59,349 nt of DNA from Nocardioides sp. CFH 31398 (lineage in GTDB: Bacteria > Actinomycetota > Actinomycetes > Propionibacteriales > Nocardioidaceae): contig NZ_JAKUHT010000018.1 in assembly GCF_022436705.1 (NCBI RefSeq), positions 1 through 59,349 on the forward strand, written 5' to 3'. The stretch's first letter is position 1. Every line of letters starts with the position of its first letter. A program made the translations under genes and the position numbers. A model generated the notes under the pieces. That model saw only the letters and a list, made by a program, of their open reading frames with translations, did no database searches and had not been told where the DNA came from. This document shows positions 9,043 through 17,789 of this stretch, one piece after another.

Positions 9043-11367
9043 GTGAGCACCCCGACCCTGGCCCGCAGCGCGCGCGAGCTCCTCGCGCACCTGGTGGGGC
9101 CGACGGGTCGCGACGACCGGCTCACCCACCTCGAGGTGCTGCCCGCCCGGGCCGCCCGCTCCGCCGCCTGGCCGGAGTGGGTCGACCCCCGCGTGCGCGC
9201 GGCGTACGCCGGCCGCGGGGTGCTCGAGCCCTGGGCCCACCAGGTCGAGGCGGCCCAGGCCGCCCGCGACGGGCGGCACGTCGTGGTGTCCACCGGCACG
9301 GCGTCCGGCAAGTCGCTGGCCTACCTGCTTCCGGCCCTCACGGCCGCCCTGGAGACGCGGGGCCGCCGGGGCCAGCGCGGGGCGACGACGCTCTACCTCT
9401 CCCCCACCAAGGCGCTCGCCCAGGACCAGCTGGCGTCGGTGTGCGACCTCGACCTGGGGCTGCGGGTGTCGACCCACGACGGCGACAGCCCCCGCGAGCA
9501 GCGGGACTGGACGCGTGACCACGCCGAGTACGTCCTGACCAACCCCGACATGCTGCACCGCTCGCTGCTGCCCGACCACGCCCGGTGGTCCCGGTTCCTG
9601 GGCTCGCTGCAGTACGTCGTGGTCGACGAGTGCCACCACTACCGCGGGGTCTTCGGCGCGCACGTCGCCCACGTGCTGCGCCGCCTGCGACGCATCGCGG
9701 CGGCGTACGGCGCGGAGCCGACGTTCGTGCTCGCCTCGGCGACGGTGGCGGCGCCGGAGGAGTGGGCGGGGCGCCTGACCGGGCTTCCGGTCACGGCCGT
9801 CACCGACGACGCCTCGCCGCGCGGCGAGCTCGCCATGGCCCTGTGGGAGCCGCCGCTCGGCGAGCACGCCGGCGAGAACGGCGCCCCCGTGCGGCGTGCG
9901 GCGTCGTCCGAGACCGCCGACCTGCTCGCCGACCTCGTCGCGGCGCAGGTGCCGACGCTGGCGTTCGTGCGCTCGCGCCAGGGTGTGGAGCGGGTGGCGA
10001 CGACGACGCAGGCCCTCCTCGCGGAGGTGCACCCGGCCCTGCCGGGCCAGGTCGCGGCGTACCGCGGCGGCTACCTGCCGGAGGAGCGCCGCGAGATCGA
10101 GGCCGCCCTGCGCTCGGGGCGCCTGACGGGGCTCGCGGCGACGACCGCGCTCGAGCTCGGCATCGACGTCTCGGGGCTCGACGCCGTCCTCGTCGCCGGG
10201 TTCCCCGGCACCCGGGCCGCGCTGTGGCAGCAGGTCGGGCGCGCCGGTCGCGCCGGCGGCGACGCGCTCGGCGTCCTCGTCGCCCGGGACGACCCGCTGG
10301 ACACCTACCTCGTCACCCACCCCGAGGCGCTGTTCGGCCGGCCGGTGGAGGCGTCGGTCTTCGACCCGGCCAACCCCTACGTCCTCGGCCCCCAGCTGGC
10401 CGCCGCCGCGGGCGAGCTGCCGCTGACCGCGCCCGACCTCGAGCTGTTCGGCCCGGGCGCGCGCGACGCGATCCGCTCCCTGTGCGAGGCCGGACTGCTC
10501 CGCCGTCGACCCCGCGGCTGGTTCTGGAGCGGCACGACCGCCGACGGCAGGCCGTGCGACCTGGCCGACCTGCGCTCCACCGGCGGCGCGGCCGTCTCCC
10601 TGGTCGAGACCGGCACCGGCCGCGTGGTCGGCACCGTGGACGGCGATCGGGCTCACTCCACGGTCCACCCGGGCGCGGTCTACGTGCACCGCGGCGAGCG
10701 ATGGCTGGTCGACGACCTCGACCTCGAAGGCCACGCGGCGACCATGGCGCGCGCCGACCCGCCGTACTCGACGAGCGCGCGGGAGGTCACCGACATCCAG
10801 GTGGTCGAGGAGAGCGAGGCCCAGCGGTGGGGCTCGTGCCGGCTGGCGCACGGGACGGTCGAGGTGTCCCACCAGGTCGTCTCCTTCCTGCGCCGCCGCG
10901 ACCCGGGCGGCGAGGTCCTCGGCGAGGAGCCGCTGGACCTGCCCGTGCGCACCCACCGCACGCACGCCGTGTGGTGGACCGTGCCCGACGACGTCCTGGA
11001 CGCCGCGGGGCTCGCCGAGGTCGACCGCCCCGGCGCCGCCCACGCCGCCGAGCACTGCGCGATCGGGCTGCTGCCGCTGTTCGCCACCTGCGACCGCTGG
11101 GACATCGGCGGGGTCTCCACGGCCCGCCACCCCGACACCGGGGAGCTCACGGTGTTCGTCCACGACGGCCGCCCCGGCGGCGCGGGCTTCGCCGAGCGCG
11201 GGTACGCCGCCGCCCGCGCCTGGCTGAGCGCCACCCGCGAGACGATCCTGGCCTGCCGCTGCGAGTCGGGCTGCCCGTCGTGCGTGCAGTCCCCGAAGTG
11301 CGGCAACCAGAACAACCCGCTCGACAAGCACGCCGCCGCAGACCTGCTGGGCCTCCTGCTGTCCTGA
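9043..11367 (+). CDS. DEAD/DEAH-box helicase with DUF1998 domain (MrfA/YprA-like)
   Basis: A 774-residue superfamily 2 helicase of the group that includes Bacillus MrfA, which acts in repair of mitomycin-type damage. Walker A reads STGTASGKSL near residue 88, the Walker B box is DECHH, motif III is ASAT, and the second RecA domain has QVGRAGRAG. The C-terminal DUF1998 region ends with a four-cysteine cluster (CRCESGCPSC through SPKCGNQ) that probably binds zinc. I chose the GTG at 9043 because a -10-like box sits right before it; a TTG at 9013 would add ten residues. The M. tuberculosis counterpart in this position is Rv3649. Confidence 0.93.
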   Translation: MSTPTLARSARELLAHLVGPTGRDDRLTHLEVLPARAARSAAWPEWVDPRVRAAYAGRGVLEPWAHQVEAAQAARDGRHVVVSTGTASGKSLAYLLPALTAALETRGRRGQRGATTLYLSPTKALAQDQLASVCDLDLGLRVSTHDGDSPREQRDWTRDHAEYVLTNPDMLHRSLLPDHARWSRFLGSLQYVVVDECHHYRGVFGAHVAHVLRRLRRIAAAYGAEPTFVLASATVAAPEEWAGRLTGLPVTAVTDDASPRGELAMALWEPPLGEHAGENGAPVRRAASSETADLLADLVAAQVPTLAFVRSRQGVERVATTTQALLAEVHPALPGQVAAYRGGYLPEERREIEAALRSGRLTGLAATTALELGIDVSGLDAVLVAGFPGTRAALWQQVGRAGRAGGDALGVLVARDDPLDTYLVTHPEALFGRPVEASVFDPANPYVLGPQLAAAAGELPLTAPDLELFGPGARDAIRSLCEAGLLRRRPRGWFWSGTTADGRPCDLADLRSTGGAAVSLVETGTGRVVGTVDGDRAHSTVHPGAVYVHRGERWLVDDLDLEGHAATMARADPPYSTSAREVTDIQVVEESEAQRWGSCRLAHGTVEVSHQVVSFLRRRDPGGEVLGEEPLDLPVRTHRTHAVWWTVPDDVLDAAGLAEVDRPGAAHAAEHCAIGLLPLFATCDRWDIGGVSTARHPDTGELTVFVHDGRPGGAGFAERGYAAARAWLSATRETILACRCESGCPSCVQSPKCGNQNNPLDKHAAADLLGLLLS

Positions 11368-11396
11368 CGTGGGGCCGGCCGGCCGCCGCCGCCGCC

Positions 11397-11768
11397 CTAC
11401 TGCTCCGGGCCGGCGCGGGCGTGGGCGACGGGGTCGCCGGTGAAGCCGAGCCACCGGGGGCCGGTGACCTCGGCGGCGACGAGGACGTCGTACCCCTCGA
11501 CGCGGCAGGCGAGGAGGTGGGCCCCGTTGGCGACCGCGACGGCGGCGGCCTCGCCGCAGGCGTCCTCGCCCCGCTGGTGGACGGTCGCGCCGGAGAGCGC
11601 GGCGAGGTCGGCGGCGGCCTGGGCGCGACGGTGGTCCGCGAAGGCCGCCGCGACGACGCCGCAGGCGCCCGCGACGAGGAGCAGGACGCCGAGGAGGGCG
11701 CACACCACGACGGTGGCGGCGCCCTCCTCCCCGCGCCGACGGGCCCGACGAGTGCCGGGGTGGCTCAC
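11397..11768 (-). CDS. TadG/TadE-like Tad-locus protein (Rv3654c family)
   Basis: A 123-residue protein with one N-terminal membrane segment (ATVVVCALLGVLLLVAG) preceded by a positively charged stretch and the sequence EEGA, then a domain with two or three cysteines. This is the Rv3654c family, the last gene of actinobacterial Tad pilus operons, thought to be a minor pseudopilin or pilus-anchoring protein. Unlike its neighbours it has no Glu at +5 after the glycine. The GTG start overlaps the tadE stop by 4 bases. It ends 29 bp from the convergent helicase gene. Confidence 0.8.
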   Translation of the reverse strand: MSHPGTRRARRRGEEGAATVVVCALLGVLLLVAGACGVVAAAFADHRRAQAAADLAALSGATVHQRGEDACGEAAAVAVANGAHLLACRVEGYDVLVAAEVTGPRWLGFTGDPVAHARAGPEQ

Positions 11769-12148
11769 GGGGCGTCCCGCTGCTCGGCGACCGCGACCGC
11801 CTCGGCCCGCACCGTGACCGTCGGCAGGAAGCCGAAGATCCCGCCCGGGCCCGCGACCGGCGCGGCGGCCGTCGCCTCGACCCGCTCCCCCAGCGACGAC
11901 ACCCCGAGCGAGGCGCCGTCCGGGGCGACCCGGCGACCGACGGCGACCGCCTCGGCGTCGGAGTCCCCCCGGGCCGCGGCGCGGGCGGTCTCGCGGGCGG
12001 CGTCGACCACCCGCACCTGCGCCACCCCGACCGCCAGCAGCCAGACGAGACCGACCGTGACCGCCACCAGCAGCGGCAGGGCCATGGCCGTCTCCGCGGT
12101 GACCGCGCCCCGCTCGTCCCGCTCGACCCGTCGACGCGGCCCGCTCAC
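11765..12148 (-). CDS. tadE: TadE-family pseudopilin
   Basis: A 127-residue protein with a type IV prepilin-like site, DERG/AVTAETAMALPLL, having Gly at -1 and Glu at +5, followed by a hydrophobic helix and a soluble domain. TadE proteins are minor pseudopilins of Flp pili. The GTG at 12148 was chosen because it gives a normal short basic leader and overlaps the preceding stop codon by 4 bases; the frame stays open far upstream but as nonsense protein. It is translationally coupled to both neighbours. Confidence 0.85.
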   Translation of the reverse strand: MSGPRRRVERDERGAVTAETAMALPLLVAVTVGLVWLLAVGVAQVRVVDAARETARAAARGDSDAEAVAVGRRVAPDGASLGVSSLGERVEATAAAPVAGPGGIFGFLPTVTVRAEAVAVAEQRDAP

Positions 12149-12336
12149 CCGATGCCCAGCAGCCCGAGCACGTGGTCGAACAGCGTGCGCAGCAGGCTGT
12201 TGCCGAGCCCGCCGGTGAGCAGCGTGTAGAGCAGGCCCGCGAGCCCCGCGCCCGCCGCCGTCCCCACGGCGTACTCGGCGGTGGTGATGCCCCGCTCGTC
12301 CCGCGCCCTCGGCCGGGTGGTCCGTCTCGTTCCCAT
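12145..12336 (-). CDS. Small Flp-type pilin (DUF4244)
   Basis: A 63-residue protein, the right size for a Flp major pilin. It has a short basic leader, the site DERG/ITTAEYAVGTAAG with Gly at -1 and the Glu-Tyr pair at +5/+6 that marks Flp pilins, then one long hydrophobic helix. It starts at ATG 12336 with an AGAGGAG Shine-Dalgarno 8 bp upstream. The 150-bp gap before it, unlike the overlaps elsewhere in the operon, suggests its own promoter or a processing site so that the pilin can be made in excess; that is inference. No prepilin peptidase gene is in the window. Confidence 0.85.
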   Translation of the reverse strand: MGTRRTTRPRARDERGITTAEYAVGTAAGAGLAGLLYTLLTGGLGNSLLRTLFDHVLGLLGIG

Positions 12337-12426
12337 GGTCGTGACTCCTCTCCGACGACCGCACCCTGCGGCCGTCCGGACGAGCGTGGGTCCGCAGCAC
12401 CCCGCCGCGGGCGGCTCGGCGCCCGG

Positions 12427-12439
12427 CCTGTGCAGGAGC
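12427..12439. promoter_or_regulatory. Tad-locus shared motif, copy 1
   Basis: The 13-mer CCTGTGCAGGAGC lies in the gap between tadC and the pilin gene, about 90 bp before the pilin start. An identical copy sits upstream of the first gene of the operon at 16310-16322. Its core CCTGTGCAGG is nearly palindromic, as expected of a regulator site. Confidence 0.45.
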
Positions 12440-12485
12440 GGGTACGTCCGGCGCCGGTGGACGACCAGCGGCTCGACCGTCGCGG

Positions 12486-13208
12486 TCAGAGGAGCCCCGC
12501 GACCATGCCGGCGACCATCGGCACCACGCCGAGCAGCAGGAAGGCCGGCAGCAGGCACAGGCCGAGCGGGAGGGCCGCACGGACGCCGACGGCGCGGGCG
12601 CGGTCCTCGACCTCGGCGCGGGCCTGCCCGGCGAGGTCGTCGGCGAGCGCACCGACCGCGGTCGCGACGGACGCTCCGCTGGACTCCGCCCGGGCCAGGG
12701 TGCGGCCCAGCGGCCCGAGGACGGGGTCGGCCGCCAGGTCGGACCACACCTGCTCGGGGGCGACCCCGAGCTCCAGCCGGGCGACGACGCCGGCCAGCCG
12801 GTCGGCGGCAGGACCGGGGAGCGCCTCGCAGACGACCCGGACGGCGCGCCCCGGCGGCGCCCCGGCCGCCAGCGCCCCCGCGAACAGGTCGACCAGCGAC
12901 GCCAGGTCGCGGCGGGCGGCCTCCCGCGCGCGGCGGGCCGAGGACGGCTCCGCGCGGGAGGCCAGCACCCAGACGCCGGCGCCGGCCGCGAGGGCGGCGA
13001 CCGGGGCGACGGGCCCGGGGACCACCACGAGGGCGCCGACCGCCGCGAGCGGGGCGGTGGCCCAGCGGGTGCGCCGGAGGAGGTCCGCGGGCGCCCCCGT
13101 CGAGGACGTCGTGGCCTGCGCGCGACCGTGGGACCCGACCGGGGAGACGCGGGCGAGCAGCACCGCGCAGCCGAGGGCGACCGCGGACAGCACCACGGCC
13201 GGGCTCAC
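12486..13208 (-). CDS. tadC: Type II secretion F-family protein, TadC-like
   Basis: A 240-residue inner-membrane platform protein. It has N-terminal membrane segments, a cytoplasmic helical T2SSF domain (DLASLVDLFAGALAAGAPP through ARAEVEDRARAVG), and a final hydrophobic hairpin (LCLLPAFLLLGVVPMVAG). It pairs with TadB to form the platform that TadA drives in Flp pilus assembly. The GTG at 13208 overlaps the tadB stop by 4 bases; earlier in-frame codons read as arginine-rich nonsense from inside tadB. Confidence 0.88.
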   Translation of the reverse strand: MSPAVVLSAVALGCAVLLARVSPVGSHGRAQATTSSTGAPADLLRRTRWATAPLAAVGALVVVPGPVAPVAALAAGAGVWVLASRAEPSSARRAREAARRDLASLVDLFAGALAAGAPPGRAVRVVCEALPGPAADRLAGVVARLELGVAPEQVWSDLAADPVLGPLGRTLARAESSGASVATAVGALADDLAGQARAEVEDRARAVGVRAALPLGLCLLPAFLLLGVVPMVAGMVAGLL

Positions 13209-14011
13209 GTGGCCCCCTCGACCTCGTCCGCGATGACCTCGATCCACCACAGCCCCGCCAGCCCGAGCCCGAGACCGCCGGCGAGGCAGGCGAGGCCGGC
13301 CGCCGTCCCGAGCAGGAACGACCAAGGGTCGCCGCCGGAACCGGTCCCCATCAGCAGCGCGAGGACGGGGAGCCCGGCGAGCAGGCGGGCGGTCGAGCGG
13401 GCGGAGGCGAGCTCGGAGCCGACGACGCGCCGGGTCGCCTGGCGGGCCCGCAGGCCGTCCGCGACCCGCGTCAGGGCGGCCGACAACCCGTGGCCCGTCC
13501 GGTGCGCGACCTGCCAGGCCGCCGCCACGAGCCGCAGGTCACCGCACCCGGGCTCGCCGGCGAGCGCCCGGAGGCCCGCGGGGACGTCGGCGCCGACGGC
13601 GTGGGCGGCGGCGACCGGCGCCAACGGGGGCCACGCCTCGCACGCACGGTCGAGCGCGGAGCCCGCGGGGCGGCCGGCTCGCAGGTCGGCGGCGAGGGTC
13701 TCGCACGTCTCCCGCACGCGCTCCGCCGTCCCCGCGGCGTCCCGCCGCCGCCGTCGCCGTCGGACCAGCCGTGCGGTCACCCACCCGGCCGCGGCCAGGA
13801 TCGCGCTCAGCGCGACGACCTGGCCCGGCAGACCGGCGAGCACGGCCCCGGCCGCCCCGGCGCCGATGAGCACCGGCACCGCCCGGGAGCCGGCCCACGA
13901 GGTGGAGGCTCGCCGGCGGGGCAGCACGCCCGCCTGCGGCGCGAGGGCCAGCGCGCCCGCCGCCGCGGCGGCGACGACCGCGAGCACGGACGCGGCACCC
14001 ACCGGGCTCAC
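13205..14011 (-). CDS. tadB: Type II secretion F-family protein, TadB-like
   Basis: A 268-residue membrane protein with two N-terminal hydrophobic segments, a basic patch (ARLVRRRRRRRD), a T2SSF cytoplasmic domain (RVRETCETLAADLRAGRP through RRVVGSELASARSTAR), and two C-terminal membrane segments. It is the first half of the TadBC inner-membrane platform. It starts at GTG 14011, overlapping the tadA stop by 4 bases. Confidence 0.88.
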   Translation of the reverse strand: MSPVGAASVLAVVAAAAAGALALAPQAGVLPRRRASTSWAGSRAVPVLIGAGAAGAVLAGLPGQVVALSAILAAAGWVTARLVRRRRRRRDAAGTAERVRETCETLAADLRAGRPAGSALDRACEAWPPLAPVAAAHAVGADVPAGLRALAGEPGCGDLRLVAAAWQVAHRTGHGLSAALTRVADGLRARQATRRVVGSELASARSTARLLAGLPVLALLMGTGSGGDPWSFLLGTAAGLACLAGGLGLGLAGLWWIEVIADEVEGAT

Positions 14012-15186
14012 CGCGCGAGCCTCGCCTCGAGGACGTCGACGCCCGGGCCGGTCCGCACCTCGCCGGCGCCGTCGAAGACGAGGGCGGGCACCGTGGCGAC
14101 GAGGCCGTCGGCGCCCCGGACCAGGACCCCGACCTCGCGCAGGAACCTCACCCCGTCGGCCCGCCGTGACACGTGCAGCACCGCGTCGAGCGCGGAGGCG
14201 AGCTGGCTGTGGGCGGCCTCCCGGGGCAGGCCCGCCGCGAGCGCGAGGGCCTCCACCCGCGCGGGCACGTCGGTGGCCGAGTTGGCGTGCAGCGTGCCGC
14301 ACCCGCCGTCGTGCCCGGTGTTCAGGGCGGCGAGCAGGTCGACGACCTCGGCGCCCCGGACCTCCCCGACGACGAGGCGGTCGGGACGCATCCGCAGGGC
14401 CTGCCGCACGAGGGTCCGCACGGTCACCTCGCCCGCGCCCTCGATGTTGGGCGGTCGCGCCTCCAGCCCGACGACGTGGGGGTGGTCGGGGCGCAGCTCG
14501 CTGGCGTCCTCGACGAGCACCATCCGCTCACCCGCCGGCACCGTCGAGAGCAGCGCGGCGAGCAGCGTCGTCTTGCCCGACCCCGTGCCGCCGGAGACGA
14601 GGAACGCGGCCCGGGCGGCGACGAGGTCGGTGAGCAGACGGGCGCCGTCCGCGCTGAGGGACCCGACGGCGACGAGCTCGTCCAGCGTGAAGGACCGCCC
14701 GCGCGGGACCCGCAGCGACAGGACCGTGCCCGGGCGCGCCACGGGGGCCAGGACGGCGTGGAAGCGGGTGCCGTCGGGCAGCCGAACGTCGACGTGCGGG
14801 GTGGCGTCGTCGAGTCGCCGGCCGGCGGCCGCGGCGAGCCGCTGGGCGAGACGGCGCACCGCGGCGTCCGAGCCGAACCGCACCCCGGTCGGCTCGAGGC
14901 CGTCACCCCGGTCGAGGAACACCTGGTCCGGCCCGTTGACCAGCACGTCGGTGACCCCCGGCGTGCGCAGCAGCGGCTCCAGCGGGCCCGCGCCCACCAC
15001 GTCGCGGCGCAGCACCTCGTGGACCGCGAGGACCGTCGCGTCACCCACCGGGCGGCCCGTCTCCCGCAGGGCGGCGGCGACCCGGTGCGGGGTGAGGTCG
15101 CCGGGCTCGGTGGCGAGGCGGTCGCGGACCGCCTCCACCAGCGCCGCGACCACGTCGTCCTCCGCCGCCGTGCGGACCCCGGTCAC
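14008..15186 (-). CDS. tadA: Tad pilus assembly ATPase (CpaF/TadA)
   Basis: A 392-residue secretion ATPase of the CpaF family that powers pilus assembly as a hexamer. Walker A is GGTGSGKTT at residues 199-207; the Asp box has VLVEDASEL, the Walker B region GEVRGAEV, and the His box NTGHDGGCGTLHAN. The N-terminal domain carries the typical VTDVLVNGPDQVF stretch. The GTG start at 15186 overlaps the ssd stop by 4 bases. Confidence 0.95.
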   Translation of the reverse strand: MTGVRTAAEDDVVAALVEAVRDRLATEPGDLTPHRVAAALRETGRPVGDATVLAVHEVLRRDVVGAGPLEPLLRTPGVTDVLVNGPDQVFLDRGDGLEPTGVRFGSDAAVRRLAQRLAAAAGRRLDDATPHVDVRLPDGTRFHAVLAPVARPGTVLSLRVPRGRSFTLDELVAVGSLSADGARLLTDLVAARAAFLVSGGTGSGKTTLLAALLSTVPAGERMVLVEDASELRPDHPHVVGLEARPPNIEGAGEVTVRTLVRQALRMRPDRLVVGEVRGAEVVDLLAALNTGHDGGCGTLHANSATDVPARVEALALAAGLPREAAHSQLASALDAVLHVSRRADGVRFLREVGVLVRGADGLVATVPALVFDGAGEVRTGPGVDVLEARLAR

Positions 15187-16259
15187 GCCGCGCGCCCCCG
15201 CCCCGGCACGAGACCGACCTGAGGCAGGGCCAGCAGGTCCCGGGCGGCGCGGGCCAGCGGCCCCCGCGCCGAGCGGACGGGCCCGAGCCCGAGGTCCACG
15301 GACTCGGCGATGCCGCGCGCCTCGGGGAGCACCCCGACGACCGGGAGGTCCGCGACCCGTGCGAGCTCCTCGGGCGCCAGGCCCCGCCCGCGGACGACGA
15401 GCCCCAGCGTCGCTGCGTCGCGCAGGCGCGCGCAGGTCCGCAGCGCGGAGGCGACGGCGGGCACGGACCCGACCACGACCACGAGGACCAGGTCGCAGCG
15501 TCCGGCCAGCTCGACCACGTGGTCGTCGCCGCCCCGCGGCAGGTCGAGGACGACGAGGGCGTGCCCGCGGCGGCCGGCCGCGACCGCCTCCCGTGCGACC
15601 TCCCGGTGGGCGACGCCGTCCACAGCGTCGACGGCGGCGACGTCCGGCGGCCACGTCAGGACGCCGACCCCGCCGTGGGACGGCACCGCGTCGCGCAGGG
15701 CGCCGGCGCCGAGCCGTCCACCGCCCCGGGCCAGGACGTCCCAGCGGACACCGGGCCGCCCCTCCAGGCCGAGCACCCGGTCGGCGCCGGGCCCCTGGGG
15801 GTCGCAGTCGAGGACCAGGGTCGGGCCGTGCGCGGCCCCCACCTGGGCCAGGGTGCACGCGAGGGTCGTCGCCCCCGACCCGCCGCTGCCCCCGACGACC
15901 CCGACCACGGGGCCCGGCGGACGCCCCGCGTCCGCCAGCTCGAGCAGCAGGGCCACGAGGTGGCTCTCCGCGCGCGGCAGCTCGCAGACCTCCCGGGCGC
16001 CGAGGGTGAGCGCGGCCCGGAAGGTGTCGGCGCCGGCCTGCCAGGCGACGACGTGGACGCCGTCTCGTCGTTCCGGCGCGGCCCGGGCGGCCCGGGCGAC
16101 GACGTCGCCACCGACCAGCACGCAGGGCGCGGTCGACCAGGCCCGCAGCACGCCGGCGGGGTCGGCGGCGATCTCGGGCGTCACGCCGGCGGCCGCGGCC
16201 AGGCGCAGCAGCTCCTCGAGCAGGGTCTCGTCGCCGGTGACCAGCAGGGGACGTGTCAT
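15183..16259 (-). CDS. ssd: Septum site-determining protein Ssd / CpaE-TadZ-like ATPase
   Basis: A 358-residue MinD/ParA-superfamily protein, first gene of the Tad operon and counterpart of Rv3660c. The N-terminal 110 residues resemble a receiver-like domain; the ATPase domain starts with GVVGGSGGSGATTLAC near residue 120, a deviant P-loop in which the usual signature lysine is missing. LVLDCDPQGPGADRVLG and VVLDLPRGGDD follow as further nucleotide-site motifs. CpaE/TadZ proteins place the pilus machine at a cell pole; in mycobacteria Ssd also affects septum formation. Transcription probably starts in the 130-bp gap upstream, where the 13-mer Tad motif occurs. Confidence 0.88.
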   Translation of the reverse strand: MTRPLLVTGDETLLEELLRLAAAAGVTPEIAADPAGVLRAWSTAPCVLVGGDVVARAARAAPERRDGVHVVAWQAGADTFRAALTLGAREVCELPRAESHLVALLLELADAGRPPGPVVGVVGGSGGSGATTLACTLAQVGAAHGPTLVLDCDPQGPGADRVLGLEGRPGVRWDVLARGGGRLGAGALRDAVPSHGGVGVLTWPPDVAAVDAVDGVAHREVAREAVAAGRRGHALVVLDLPRGGDDHVVELAGRCDLVLVVVVGSVPAVASALRTCARLRDAATLGLVVRGRGLAPEELARVADLPVVGVLPEARGIAESVDLGLGPVRSARGPLARAARDLLALPQVGLVPGRGRAA

Positions 16260-16309
16260 GACGGCAGGCTGCCCCGGCCGGTCGCCACCGTGGGGCCGAG
16301 CGGCGCGCG

Positions 16310-16344
16310 CCTGTGCAGGAGCCGACCTCCGCCGCGCCTGTGCA
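16310..16344. promoter_or_regulatory. Tad-locus shared motif, copies 2 and 3
   Basis: CCTGTGCAGGAGC at 16310-16322 is identical to the copy before the pilin gene. A partial third copy, CCTGTGCA, lies at 16337-16344. Both are 50-85 bp upstream of the ssd start, between the divergent ssd and HAD genes, so they could act on either. Confidence 0.45.
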
Positions 16345-16377
16345 CGGAAGACGGCCGGGCCGCGGACGGCCGCGGCC

Positions 16378-16383
16378 TAGACT
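16378..16383 (+). promoter_or_regulatory. -10 box, leaderless HAD mRNA
   Basis: TAGACT lies 6 bases before the ATG at 16390. Transcription would start on or next to the start codon. No Shine-Dalgarno is present, which fits leaderless translation. Confidence 0.55.
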
Positions 16384-16389
16384 GCGGCC

Positions 16390-17190
16390 ATGCCGGCCCC
16401 GGCGATCCGCACCGCGGCGTTCTTCGACCTCGACAAGACCATCATCGCGAAGTCGAGCACGCTGGCCTTCAGCAAGCCCTTCCAGGCCGGAGGCCTCATC
16501 TCGCGAGGGGCGATGCTGCGCTCGGCGTACGCCCAGTTCGTCTACCTGGTGGGTGGCGCCGACCACGACCAGATGGAGAAGCTGCGCTCGTTCCTCTCCG
16601 ACCTCTGCGCGGGCTGGGACGTCGCGACGGTGCGCGAGATCGTCGCGGACACCATCCACAACGTGGTCGACCCGCTCGTGTACGACGAGGCGGTGTCCCT
16701 CATCGAGGAGCACCACCTCGCGGGCCGCGACGTGGTCGTGGTGTCGGCGTCCGGCAGCGAGGTGGTCGAGCCGATCGGCGCCATGCTGGGGGCCGACCAC
16801 GTGGTCGCGACCCGGCTCGAGATCGTCGACGGCAAGTACACCGGCGAGATCGCGTACTACGCGTTCGGCGAGGAGAAGGCCACCGCGATCCGCGCGCTGG
16901 CCACCGAGCGCGGCTACGACCTCGACCGCTCGTTCGGCTACAGCGACTCGGTCACCGACCTGCCGATGCTCGAAGCGGTCGGGCACCCGCACGCCGTCAA
17001 CCCGGACCGCGACCTGCGGCGTGCGGCCACCGAGCGCGGCTGGCCGGTGCTGGTGTTCACCAAGCCGGTGGCCCTGCGCCGGCGCCTGCCGCTGCCGCGG
17101 ACCGTGCCGAGCATCGCCGCGTTCTCGATCGGCGGGATCACCGCGGTCGGCGGCCTGGCGTGGGCCGCGCGGCGCCGACGGTCGGGCTGA
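16390..17190 (+). CDS. HAD-IB family phosphatase, SerB-like, with membrane tail
   Basis: A 266-residue HAD hydrolase. Motif I is FFDLDKT with nucleophile Asp13 and acid Asp15, motif II the serine in VVSASGSEVV, and motif IV GYSDSVTDLPML. This is the group related to phosphoserine phosphatase (counterpart Rv3661); its substrate is not established. The last 30 residues form a hydrophobic helix (SIAAFSIGGITAVGGLAWA) ending in RRRR, so the protein is probably anchored to the membrane by its C-terminus. It is divergent from the Tad operon. Confidence 0.9.
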   Translation: MPAPAIRTAAFFDLDKTIIAKSSTLAFSKPFQAGGLISRGAMLRSAYAQFVYLVGGADHDQMEKLRSFLSDLCAGWDVATVREIVADTIHNVVDPLVYDEAVSLIEEHHLAGRDVVVVSASGSEVVEPIGAMLGADHVVATRLEIVDGKYTGEIAYYAFGEEKATAIRALATERGYDLDRSFGYSDSVTDLPMLEAVGHPHAVNPDRDLRRAATERGWPVLVFTKPVALRRRLPLPRTVPSIAAFSIGGITAVGGLAWAARRRRSG

Positions 17191-17218
17191 GGCGGCCCGG
17201 ACGTCCGACGAACGGACC

Positions 17219-17256
17219 GAGGCGGCCACCCGCGTCGTCTCGCGGGTGACCGCCTC
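17219..17256. terminator. Bidirectional terminator between HAD and osmC genes
   Basis: GAGGCGG and ACCCGC pair with GCGGGT and CCGCCTC around an 8-base loop, with one 2-by-2 internal mismatch. It lies between two convergent genes and could serve both. Confidence 0.65.
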
Positions 17257-17326
17257 GTGGTCACCGGGCCCGGACCGGCGAGGCTCGTGGCCGGACGCCG
17301 GCCCGGGCGTTCGGGGGATGGGACGC

Positions 17327-17767
17327 TCAGGACTCCAGCGCCGCGTCGAGGGTGATCTCGACGCCGGTCAGCGCCTTGCTGATCGGGCACTGCTCCTTGG
17401 CCTTGTCGGCGGCGGCCTTGAAGCCGTCCTCGTCGAGGCCCTCGACCTCGCCGCGCACGGTGAGGGTGATGCCGGTCAGCTTGAAGCCGCCGGCCGGGTC
17501 CTCACCGAGGCTCACGTCGGCCTTGACGTCGAGCGCCTGCGGCGTGCCGCCGGCCTCGGCGATGAACGCCGACAGCTGCATCGCGTAGCAGGAGGAGTGG
17601 GCGGCCGCGACGAGCTCCTCGGGGCTGGTGGTGCCGCCGGCCTCGTCGGCCGCGCGCTTCGGGAAGGAGACGTCGTAGGTGCCGACCTTCGAGCTGGAGA
17701 GCTCGACCTGGCCGGAACCGTCCTGCAGGCCGCCGTTCCAGGCGGTACGAGCGGTACGCGTGGGCAT
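17327..17767 (-). CDS. osmC: OsmC-family peroxiredoxin
   Basis: A 146-residue thiol peroxidase that reduces organic hydroperoxides. The two redox cysteines are Cys60 (AAAHSSCYAMQLS) and Cys127 (EQCPISKAL). The fold and motif order fit the OsmC subfamily rather than Ohr. It begins at ATG 17767 with a GGAGGAA Shine-Dalgarno at good spacing. It is divergent from an OhrR-type MarR regulator with an operator between them, so induction by organic peroxide is likely. Confidence 0.93.
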   Translation of the reverse strand: MPTRTARTAWNGGLQDGSGQVELSSSKVGTYDVSFPKRAADEAGGTTSPEELVAAAHSSCYAMQLSAFIAEAGGTPQALDVKADVSLGEDPAGGFKLTGITLTVRGEVEGLDEDGFKAAADKAKEQCPISKALTGVEITLDAALES

Positions 17768-17789
17768 GGGTTCCTCCCGGGGATCGTGG

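Noticed and set aside
15183..16259. Broken ATPase because the P-loop lacks the usual signature Lys
   Set aside because: CpaE/TadZ/Ssd proteins often have degenerate Walker A motifs, so this is within family variation.
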